Of a stretch of DNA of 10,918 nucleotides, positions 1-6,531 are shown one piece after another. Both the position numbers and the translations under genes were made by a program. Positions within the stretch are counted from its first letter, which is position 1. Every line of letters begins with the position of its first letter. Below the pieces are notes generated by a model. It had not been told where the DNA came from. It made no database searches and saw nothing but the letters and a program-made list of their open reading frames with translations. The DNA is from CAZEIW01 sp964512305 (GTDB taxonomy: Bacteria > Pseudomonadota > Gammaproteobacteria > Burkholderiales > Burkholderiaceae_F): the NCBI GenBank assembly GCA_964512305.1, contig CAZEIW010000239.1, positions 1 to 10,918 of the forward strand. The letters run 5' to 3'.

Positions 1-43
1 CACGTCGGCACCGGATGAGGCGTCCGCGTTTCACACCGACGTG
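1..43. repeat. Inverted repeat at the left window edge
   Basis: CACGTCGG (1-8) is the exact reverse complement of CCGACGTG (36-43). A second small pair, CGGA (12-15) and TCCG (23-26), is nested inside. The arms could continue to the left of the window. No T-run follows, so it is not a classical terminator. It immediately precedes the palindrome at 45-67, and together they may be one inserted element. Confidence 0.45.
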
Positions 44-919
44 GATCCCCGGGACAAGCCCGGGGATGACGAAATTTCGCCGCCCGGAGGTGACCGGAGC
101 CCGCACCCGTCAACCCCCCTCCTCGAACTGCGCGACTACCACGTCCACTTCCCCATCCGCCGCGGTCTGCTGCGGCGGACCGTCGGCCACGTGAAGGCCG
201 TCGACGGCATCTCGTTCACGCTGCACCCCGCCCGCACGCTGGCGCTGGTCGGGGAATCGGGCTGCGGCAAGACCACCACCGGCAAGGCGCTGCTGCAGCT
301 GCTTCGGGGCAGCGCGAAGATCGACGGCGAGGCGCTGCTCGAAGGCAAGCCCCTGGATCGACTGCAGGGCGAGGCGCTGCGGCATGCGCGGCGCCACCTG
401 CAGATCATCTTCCAGGACCCGTTCGCGTCGCTCAACCCGCGCATGCGCGTGATCGAGATCCTCGAGGAAGGGGTGCTGTCGCTGCGGCCCGAGATCCAGG
501 CCGCCGAGCGCCGCGACCGCATCGTCGCGCTGATGAAGACGGTCGGCCTGCATCCGGAAGCGATGTTCCGCTATCCGCACGAGTTCTCCGGTGGCCAGCG
601 CCAGCGCATCGCGATCGCGCGCGCGCTGGCGGTGGAGCCGCGCCTGATCGTGTGCGACGAGCCCACGTCGGCGCTCGACGTGTCGGTGCAGGCGCAGATC
701 CTGAACCTGCTCGCGCAGCTGCAGGCCGAGCTCGGCGTCGCGTACCTGTTCATCACGCACAACTTCGGCGCGGTGGAGTTCCTCGCGCACGACATCGCCG
801 TGATGAAGGACGGCAAGATCGTCGAGTACGGCTCGGCCGAGCAGGTGCTCGGGCAGCCGCAGCACGAGTACACGAAGACGCTGCTGGCGGCGGTTCCCAG
901 GCTGAGCCTCGCCGCCTGA
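2..919 (+). CDS. yejF: Peptide ABC transporter ATP-binding protein, YejF-like, C-terminal half (5' end outside window)
   Basis: This is the ATPase that powers import of oligopeptides across the inner membrane by a Yej/Opp/Dpp-type transporter. Counting from the GTG at 41, the sequence shows Walker A GESGCGKTT (71-79), Q-loop Q125, signature SGGQRQR (183-189), Walker B LIVCDEP (202-208), D-loop SALD (210-213) and H-loop His240. The tail QHEYTKTLLAAVP is typical of the oligopeptide subfamily. The opening of the domain (LLELRDYHVHFPIRRG, then LLRRTVGHVKAVDG) resembles the start of the second ATPase domain of E. coli YejF, a protein of about 530 residues. The frame is open to the left edge, so the first ATPase domain probably lies upstream. 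The only usual in-frame start is GTG 41, which has no good Shine-Dalgarno and sits in a palindromic repeat. The alternative is a separate single-domain ATPase starting at that GTG. The residue after the H-loop His is Asn where Asp is more usual. Family assignment is firm; YejF rather than DppF/OppF is likely. Confidence 0.85.
   Translation, partial: TSAPDEASAFHTDVDPRDKPGDDEISPPGGDRSPHPSTPLLELRDYHVHFPIRRGLLRRTVGHVKAVDGISFTLHPARTLALVGESGCGKTTTGKALLQLLRGSAKIDGEALLEGKPLDRLQGEALRHARRHLQIIFQDPFASLNPRMRVIEILEEGVLSLRPEIQAAERRDRIVALMKTVGLHPEAMFRYPHEFSGGQRQRIAIARALAVEPRLIVCDEPTSALDVSVQAQILNLLAQLQAELGVAYLFITHNFGAVEFLAHDIAVMKDGKIVEYGSAEQVLGQPQHEYTKTLLAAVPRLSLAA
45..67. repeat. Palindromic element inside the yejF reading frame
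   Basis: Two perfect 9-bp arms, ATCCCCGGG (45-53) and CCCGGGGAT (59-67), enclose the loop ACAAG. This has the form of a dispersed intergenic palindrome common in proteobacterial genomes, whose translation gives strings such as DPRDKPGDD. Here it is read in frame and encodes exactly that string, in the region expected to link the two ATPase domains of YejF. The palindrome is seen directly. Its identity as a member of a dispersed family rests on memory and was not searched. Confidence 0.7.
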
Positions 920-989
920 AGCCGAAGGCCGCCGCGACGCCCCACGATACGATCCGCCGCCCGTCACCTTCGAAGCCGACGCGCCCACG

Positions 990-3008
990 ATGAAGCCTCT
1001 GCTCGCCTCCCTGTTGATCCCGATCGCCGTCCTGGCGGCTCCGCAGGCCCCGGCCGAGACTCACCCGGTCGAGGACTACTTCCGCCTGCCGCTGTACTCG
1101 AGCCCGACGCTGTCGCGGGACGGCAAGTACCTCGCGGCACTCATCCCGGTCGGCGGACGCATGAGCCTGGCCGTGGTCGACCTCGAGACGCGCAACGCCA
1201 AAGCCCTGGCCAGCTTCGACGACTTCGACGTCATCGACCTGCACTGGGTCGGCAGCGAGCGCCTCGTGTTTTCGCTCGGGCAGTACAACTCCCCCACAGG
1301 CGCCGGCGAGTTCGACGGCGGCGGCCTGTTCTCGATCCGCCGCGACGGCGAGGAATTCCTGAAGCTGTCGCCGACGGTGCGCGAGCTCAGGCACAGCATG
1401 TCGTTCGTCTACCGCGGCCTGCGGTACGTCAGGGGCGTGCCCGGCAGCGGCGACGAGATCGTCGCGGCCGCGCGCGAGCTCAACATCGAGGCGGCGGATC
1501 TCTATCGCGTCGACCTGCGGACCGGAAAGAAGACGCTGCTGAGTCTCGATCGGCCGGAACGGGTCGAGGAGTGGATCGTCGACGGCAAGCTCGTGCCGCG
1601 CATCGCCGTATCGAACGTCCGCGACACGACGCAGTTCATCGTCTACTACCGCGCCTCCGGCGATGCTCGCTGGGAGGAGTTGTGGCGCTTCGACCCGACG
1701 CAGCCGCCGATGCAGGTTCCGCTCGATTGGGACGAAAAGACCGGCACGCTGCTGGTGGCGTCCAACGCGGGGCGCAAGACGATGGGCGTGTTTCGTTACG
1801 ACCCTCGCACCCGTCAGCTTGGGGAGCTGGTCGCCCAGCATCCGCGCTTCGACATGGGAGCGGACGCGCGCGGCGGACGCGTCCCCGGACCGCTGCTCGA
1901 CCCGGAGAGCGGGGCATTGGTGGGCTTTGCGGTCGAGGCGGAGCGGCGGCAGACGGCGTGGATCGACGAGTCCCTCGCCGGCCTGCAGAAGGCGATCGAC
2001 GCGGCGCTTCCGAACACCGTGAACGTGCCCAGCCTGAGGTCGGAAGGCAGGCGCGTTCTCGTCACCTCGTATTCGGATACCGCTCCCGCGCAGTGGTACC
2101 TGTACGACAAGGAGCGTCGAAGCCTGGAGGAGCTTTTCGCGAGCCGGCCGTGGTTCAAGCCCGAAGACCTCGTCGAGATGAAGCCGTTCCGGCTGAAGAC
2201 GCGCGACGGCCTCGAGATCCTTTCCTACTATTTCCTTCCCAGGAACCGCAAGGCGGGGGAACGGCTGCCCACGATCATCGACATCCACGGCGGCCCGATG
2301 GTGCGCGCCGATATCTGGGGCCAGCAGACCTGGGGCGTGCGCGAGGCCCAGCTGCTGGCGTCGCGCGGCTACGCGGTCGTGCTGCCGAACTACCGGATCA
2401 CGCCCGGCCTGGGATCGGACGTCTACTACGCGGGCTTCGGCACGATCGGACGGCAGATGTCGGAGGACCACGAAGACGCCGCCGCCTGGGCAGTGCGCGA
2501 GGGCATCGCCGACCCGAACCGCATCTGCATCCTGGGCTCGAGCTACGGCGGGTATGCCACCCTGCGCGCGCTGGCGAAGACGCCGGACCTGTTCCGGTGC
2601 GGTGCCGCGGGGATGCCGGTGTCGGACTTCGAGCTTCAGCTGTACTCGACCCGGGGCTTCACGGTCTGGAGCGATCTCGGAGTGCCGTTCTGGAAGCGGG
2701 TCCTGGGCTTCGATCCCAAGGATGCGGAAGCGAATCGTTCCGTGTCGCCGGCGTACCAGGCGGAAAGCATCAGGGCCCCCGTCTTTCTCGCGGCGGGCGC
2801 CGATGACCGCGTGACGCCGCTGGAACAGACGACGGCGATGAAGGACGCGCTCGAGCGCGCCAACAAGCCGGTGATCGTGATGATCAAGCCCCGCGAGGGT
2901 CACGGTTTCGGCAGGCTCGAGAACCTGGTCGAGGAGTACGGCGCGATCCTCGATTTCTTCGATCGCTACATCGGACACCCCCGGCCGGCCAGGGCGCCGG
3001 GGCCTTGA
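990..3008 (+). CDS. Exported S9 family (prolyl oligopeptidase-like) serine peptidase
   Basis: This is a serine peptidase of 672 residues, similar to the acylaminoacyl-peptidase/dipeptidyl-peptidase group, which cuts short peptides. A Sec signal peptide covers about residues 1-22 (hydrophobic core LLASLLIPIAVLAA, probable cleavage after APA), so it should act in the periplasm or beyond. Residues about 30-390 are beta-strand rich and fit the propeller domain that filters substrate size. The alpha/beta-hydrolase domain follows, with the oxyanion-side motif DIHGGP (431-436), nucleophile Ser518 in GSSYGGY, catalytic Asp605 in GADDRV (Asp606 is the alternative) and His638 in EGHGF. The triad is therefore complete. 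The length is normal for the family. ATG 990 was chosen because the signal peptide starts there, although no strong Shine-Dalgarno is visible. A TACGAT hexamer at 948-953 resembles a -10 box but lacks a matching -35. The gene starts 70 bp after yejF on the same strand, so read-through is possible. Exact substrate specificity is unknown. Confidence 0.9.
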   Translation: MKPLLASLLIPIAVLAAPQAPAETHPVEDYFRLPLYSSPTLSRDGKYLAALIPVGGRMSLAVVDLETRNAKALASFDDFDVIDLHWVGSERLVFSLGQYNSPTGAGEFDGGGLFSIRRDGEEFLKLSPTVRELRHSMSFVYRGLRYVRGVPGSGDEIVAAARELNIEAADLYRVDLRTGKKTLLSLDRPERVEEWIVDGKLVPRIAVSNVRDTTQFIVYYRASGDARWEELWRFDPTQPPMQVPLDWDEKTGTLLVASNAGRKTMGVFRYDPRTRQLGELVAQHPRFDMGADARGGRVPGPLLDPESGALVGFAVEAERRQTAWIDESLAGLQKAIDAALPNTVNVPSLRSEGRRVLVTSYSDTAPAQWYLYDKERRSLEELFASRPWFKPEDLVEMKPFRLKTRDGLEILSYYFLPRNRKAGERLPTIIDIHGGPMVRADIWGQQTWGVREAQLLASRGYAVVLPNYRITPGLGSDVYYAGFGTIGRQMSEDHEDAAAWAVREGIADPNRICILGSSYGGYATLRALAKTPDLFRCGAAGMPVSDFELQLYSTRGFTVWSDLGVPFWKRVLGFDPKDAEANRSVSPAYQAESIRAPVFLAAGADDRVTPLEQTTAMKDALERANKPVIVMIKPREGHGFGRLENLVEEYGAILDFFDRYIGHPRPARAPGP

Positions 3009-3039
3009 CCACAAGTTGTCTGAGGTTATGCGAAGGGCG

Positions 3040-3085
3040 TTCGCGCTCACGGCGAGTGGGTGAACGACCCACGCGGAATCGCGAA
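3040..3085. repeat. Nested inverted repeat downstream of the S9 peptidase gene
   Basis: The inner hairpin is GTGGGT (3056-3061), loop GAACG, ACCCAC (3067-3072). The outer arms are TTCGCG (3040-3045) and CGCGAA (3080-3085). It begins about 30 bp after the peptidase stop, so it could stabilise or end that transcript, but no T-run follows. On the minus strand it reads as an Arg-rich string resembling translated dispersed repeats of GC-rich proteobacteria; that resemblance is unverified. Confidence 0.4.
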
Positions 3086-3251
3086 GGAAGGGTAGGAGGA
3101 GCCCGCACTCGCGCGGCGCGGACTACACCGGCTGCACCCTTTCTTATATCCTTGCACCCGCTCGCGCCTCGCGGCACCCGGCCGTGTTTTTCGCAGCCGG
3201 TGGCATGCGCGGCATCGATGGGTTTGTCTCTTGTCCCTGCGCCAACCGATC

Positions 3252-3308
3252 GGCATGCAGGGTCCCGCGCACCCAAAGCGCGGGAGCAGTTGCGCCGGTC
3301 TGCATGCC
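3252..3308 (+). other. Two-stem structured segment in the receptor leader region
   Basis: The outer stem pairs GGCATGCAG (3252-3260) with CTGCATGCC (3300-3308), nine perfect pairs. The inner stem pairs TCCCGCGC (3263-3270) with GCGCGGGA (3278-3285), eight perfect pairs with a 7-nt loop. The symmetric 8-mer CCGATCGG (3246-3253) touches the left arm. The structure could be a small RNA, a leader fold, a protein-binding dyad or a dispersed repeat. It lies upstream of the best candidate promoter, so it need not be in the receptor's mRNA. Confidence 0.4.
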
Positions 3309-3483
3309 CGCGCCCGCATGTCGCGCGTTCGGATGCACGATCGTCGACCGCACGACGAATTGCTTAAGAGCCACGCGCCCGCGCGTGCGCCTCGTCGTCT
3401 GCTTCTGCCTCGCGCATCGGCGTTCGCCGCGTGCTTTCCTGTGTTGCGGAAGCAACATCATCCCGGTGGTTCGATGCGAAGCC

Positions 3484-3511
3484 TTGCAAACGATTAAGGT
3501 CGTCGTAACAT
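3484..3511 (+). promoter_or_regulatory. Candidate sigma-70 promoter for the TonB receptor
   Basis: TTGCAA (3484-3489) and TAACAT (3506-3511) are separated by 16 bp, close to the housekeeping consensus, and lie in a locally AT-richer patch of very GC-rich DNA. Transcription would begin near 3518 and leave a 5' leader of about 110 nt before the ATG at 3629. No Fur box is obvious. Confidence 0.4.
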
Positions 3512-3615
3512 CATCCAATCGTGCTAGTCCTCGCACCGCGACGCTGGCCAGGCGGCGTACTCACGAGGTCCGCCGTAGAAGAAACAAGGGTCAGGCGCGA
3601 GGCCATGACACCATC

Positions 3616-3623
3616 AAGGGGAG
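3616..3623 (+). promoter_or_regulatory. Ribosome binding site that fixes the receptor start
   Basis: AAGGGGAG ends 5 nt before ATG 3629. It supports this start over the in-frame ATG at 3605 and the further-upstream start at 3521, neither of which places a signal peptide at the N-terminus. Confidence 0.65.
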
Positions 3624-3628
3624 CGAGA

Positions 3629-6427
3629 ATGTTCAGACTGAAAGTGCACTCGATCTGCGCCTGTTTGGGCTTGGGCGGTCTGGTTTCCTTCGGCTTCGCA
3701 GGGCTGGCGTCGGCGCAGGATCAGGCCGGGCAGCCGGTGGAGAAGATCGAAATCACCGGCTCTTCGATCAAGCGAATCGAAGCCGAGACCGCGTTGCCGG
3801 TTCAGGTCCTGACCCGCAAGGAGATCGAAGCGACCGGCGCGCAGACGGTCGAGCAGTTGCTGCAGACCATCAGCGCGGCGTCCAGTTCGCAAAACCTGGT
3901 CGCGGCTTCTGCTTCCGGCGCGACGACCGGGGGCGTATCGGGTGTCTCGCTGCGCGGCCTGAGTTCGCTGCGCACCCTGGTGTTGGTCAACGGCAAGCGC
4001 GTCGCGCCGTACGGGATCGGGTTCACGAACGACAGCGTGACGGTCGACGTCAACAGCATTCCGCTGGCGGCGGTCGAGCGCATCGAGATCTTGAAGGACG
4101 GAGCCTCCGCCGTTTACGGGTCGGACGCGATCGCGGGCGTCGTCAACTTCATCCTGCGGAAAGACTTCCGCGGCGCGGAGATCGATGCCTACTACGGCAC
4201 GGCGAAGTCCAACCCGTACATCGCGCGGATCACGGGTACCTACGGCTATGGCGATCTCGGCAAGGATCGCTTCAATGTCATGGCCATGATCAACTACCAG
4301 CACGAGGACCCGATATTCGGGCGGGACCGTTCGTTCGCCAAGTCGGGCATCAACGTCGCCAACGGGAACGACGTCACGTCCGGCAATACCTTCCCGGCCA
4401 ACTTCATCGGCTTCGACCCGACAACCGGCGCCACGGTCTTCGGGACCCATAACCCGGGCAACCCAAGCTGCTCGCCGTCCGTTCAGGACCCGCTGCTGTC
4501 GACGGCTACGGGCTGCCGGTTCGACCCGTCGCCGTTCGTCGGGTTGTTTCCGAAGGTCGACCGCCTCGCGTTTTTCGGATCGGGCCGGTTCCAGCTGACG
4601 CCGAGCATCGAAGGCTACGCCGAGGCTTCCTACGCGAACAACAAGCAGCAAACCGTGATCCAGCCGGTTCCGCTGTCAGACCAGTTTTCGATTCCGTCGA
4701 CCAACCCGCTGGCGAACATGGAGCCGTACAACGGGTTCCTGAACGGCGTCGCGATCCAGGGTGCCAACGTGGCTCCCGGCAGCGCGATCGTCGTGACGCC
4801 GGCGAGCCCCTATTATCCGACGACGTATGTGCAGGGCATCGTGGGTGCCGGCGCTCCCCTGCCGGATCTGCTGGTTCGCTATCGCTCGTTCGGCACCGGC
4901 CTGCGCGACCTGACCGACACGTCGGATGCACCCCGCACGGTGGTCGGCGTCAAGGGTACCGCGATGAACTGGGATTTCGACGCCAACCTGCTGTACAGCG
5001 CGAGCAAGGTGACGGAACACGTCAACGGCGGCTTCCCCGCGCTGTCGAAGGTGCTGCCGCTGCTCAATTCCGGCCAGGTCAATTTCTGGGGCCCGAATAC
5101 GCCGCAGGTGGCTGCTGAGCTTGCGGCGACGGGCTTCGTCGGCGACGCGTTCATCGACTCGACCAGCATGACGGCCATCCAGGCCAAGGCCTCGCGCGAG
5201 GTCGTGCAGCTGCCCGGCGGCTCGCTGGCGGTCGCGGCCGGCGTCGAGGAGCGCCACGAGGCGTACAAGACCGACCCGAACCCGACCATCCAGACCGGCG
5301 ACATCTCTGGCTACGGCGGCAACTTCCTACAGCTGAGCAAGGGCCGCAACGTGTCGGCGGTGTTCGCCGAAGTCGATGCACCGATCTTCAAGAGCCTCGA
5401 GGCCGATGTTGCGGTGCGGCACGATTACTACCAGGGCTCCGGCGGCTCGACGACGCCGAAAGTCGCGTTGCGCTTCCAGCCGGTCAAGCAGGTGTTGTTG
5501 CGCGGATCGATCGGCCAGGGCTTCCGCGCGCCAAGCCTTGCGGACCTTTTCTCGCCCGACACGCAAAGCGTCACCCCTGTCATCAGCGATCCGGTTCGTT
5601 GCCCCATCACGAATTCACCGCGCGATTGCGTGACGCAGTACACGAGCATCGCCGGAGGGAACGCGCAACTGAAATCCGAGAAGTCCTACAACCGGACCTT
5701 TGGGTTCGTGCTGGAGCCGGTCACGGATATCTCGGTCGCGGTCGACTTCTTCCACATGACCCTTATCAACGAAATCGGCAACGGAATTCCGGCGGAAGTG
5801 ATCCTTGCCAACCAGGCGCAGTACGCGAACCTGATCACGCGCGGCCCGGTGGATCCCGCGTTTCCGAACCTGCCGGGGCCCATCACGCAGCTTGACCAGC
5901 GCAATATCAACTCCGGGTTGCTCAAGATCTCGGGCTTCGATCTGGACGGCACGTTCGGGTTCCACCTCGGCGACTATGGCAAGCTGACCATCAGGGCGAC
6001 CGGGACGTACTTCTCGCGTTGGGACAGCCAGAACAACGACGGAACCTTCACGAGCAATATCGATCAGGTCGATCCGAACACGGGCGGTATCCTGAACCGC
6101 TGGAGGCACTTCCTGTCGGCGAACTGGCAGTACGGCCCATGGTCGACGACCGTGACCCAACTGCACCAGAACTCCTACCAGGATCTGCCGTCGACCATTA
6201 CGGGAAACATCCCCGAAGTCGGCGAGTACAACGTCTACGGGTTGCACGAGACGTATTCGGGCATCAAGAACCTGGAGCTGACCCTGGGCATCAACAACGT
6301 GCTCGACACGAATCCGCCGTACACCAACGCTGGCGGCCAGACCTCGTTCCAGGCCGGCTACGATCCCTCGTACGTGGACCCGCGCGGGCGGTTCTTCTAC
6401 GCGGACGTCAAGTGGACGATCAAGTAG
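3629..6427 (+). CDS. TonB-dependent outer-membrane receptor
   Basis: This is a 932-residue gated beta-barrel that imports a substrate across the outer membrane using TonB/ExbB/ExbD energy. The signal peptide is residues 1-29, with probable cleavage after ASA. Next come a TonB-box-like stretch (EKIEITGSSIKR, 38-49) and the plug domain (about 55-185), with VLTRKEIEATGAQTVEQLL, VSLRGLSSLRTLVLVNGKRV (106-125) and RIEILKDGASAVYGSDAIAG (151-170). The barrel occupies about 190-932, with the conserved GFRAPSLADLF (631-641) and NVLDTNPP (890-897). The C-terminal strand is DPRGRFFYADVKWTIK, which ends in Lys rather than the usual aromatic residue. Cys281/Cys296 and Cys658/Cys667 are two closely spaced pairs in predicted loops and may form disulfides. 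No adjacent anti-sigma factor or regulator gives away the ligand. The upstream exported peptidase hints at peptides or peptide siderophores, but that is inference. A strong terminator follows the stop codon. Confidence 0.93.
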   Translation: MFRLKVHSICACLGLGGLVSFGFAGLASAQDQAGQPVEKIEITGSSIKRIEAETALPVQVLTRKEIEATGAQTVEQLLQTISAASSSQNLVAASASGATTGGVSGVSLRGLSSLRTLVLVNGKRVAPYGIGFTNDSVTVDVNSIPLAAVERIEILKDGASAVYGSDAIAGVVNFILRKDFRGAEIDAYYGTAKSNPYIARITGTYGYGDLGKDRFNVMAMINYQHEDPIFGRDRSFAKSGINVANGNDVTSGNTFPANFIGFDPTTGATVFGTHNPGNPSCSPSVQDPLLSTATGCRFDPSPFVGLFPKVDRLAFFGSGRFQLTPSIEGYAEASYANNKQQTVIQPVPLSDQFSIPSTNPLANMEPYNGFLNGVAIQGANVAPGSAIVVTPASPYYPTTYVQGIVGAGAPLPDLLVRYRSFGTGLRDLTDTSDAPRTVVGVKGTAMNWDFDANLLYSASKVTEHVNGGFPALSKVLPLLNSGQVNFWGPNTPQVAAELAATGFVGDAFIDSTSMTAIQAKASREVVQLPGGSLAVAAGVEERHEAYKTDPNPTIQTGDISGYGGNFLQLSKGRNVSAVFAEVDAPIFKSLEADVAVRHDYYQGSGGSTTPKVALRFQPVKQVLLRGSIGQGFRAPSLADLFSPDTQSVTPVISDPVRCPITNSPRDCVTQYTSIAGGNAQLKSEKSYNRTFGFVLEPVTDISVAVDFFHMTLINEIGNGIPAEVILANQAQYANLITRGPVDPAFPNLPGPITQLDQRNINSGLLKISGFDLDGTFGFHLGDYGKLTIRATGTYFSRWDSQNNDGTFTSNIDQVDPNTGGILNRWRHFLSANWQYGPWSTTVTQLHQNSYQDLPSTITGNIPEVGEYNVYGLHETYSGIKNLELTLGINNVLDTNPPYTNAGGQTSFQAGYDPSYVDPRGRFFYADVKWTIK

Positions 6428-6461
6428 CGCGAAACGCAGGCACGTCGACTTCGGGTTGACG

Positions 6462-6487
6462 AAGGAGGGGGCGCAAGCCCCCTTTTT
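6462..6487 (+). terminator. Rho-independent terminator of the TonB receptor gene
   Basis: The perfect stem GGGGGC (6467-6472), loop GCAA, GCCCCC (6477-6482) is followed by TTTTT (6483-6487). The preceding AAGGA can extend the stem into the T-run. It lies 35 bp after the receptor stop, between two convergent genes. Read on the minus strand the same hairpin is followed by a poorer pyrimidine tract (TCCTTC), so it may end the CHAT transcript weakly as well. Confidence 0.9.
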
Positions 6488-6531
6488 CGTTGTCTGGCGT
6501 TCGGGCCCGCGCGCGGCGAGCCGCCACGGCG

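Larger units (their letters stand above)
3009..3628. other. 620-bp non-coding region upstream of the TonB receptor
   Basis: No convincing gene lies here. Open frames exist on both strands, but they are arginine- and cysteine-rich, lack start signals and have no recognisable domain. The region holds a nested inverted repeat just after the peptidase gene (3040-3085), a pair of direct TGCACCC repeats (3133-3139 and 3153-3159) flanking TATATC, a two-stem structured segment (3252-3308), a candidate promoter (3484-3511) and the receptor's ribosome binding site. I saw no cobalamin-riboswitch box and no tRNA. Confidence 0.6.

Noticed and set aside
753..3050. 765-residue open frame on the minus strand opposite the S9 peptidase
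   Set aside because: It mirrors a well-supported gene in very GC-rich DNA, is packed with Arg/Ala/Gly/Pro, has no domain and crosses the yejF end and the intergenic gap.
3009..3628. Cobalamin riboswitch or Fur-controlled leader, as often found before TonB receptors
   Set aside because: I could find no B12-box-like motif and no convincing AT-rich Fur-box palindrome.
3184..4452. Cys- and Arg-rich open frame running from the leader into the receptor gene
   Set aside because: Its second half is an out-of-frame reading of the receptor plug domain, and the first half has no Shine-Dalgarno or domain.
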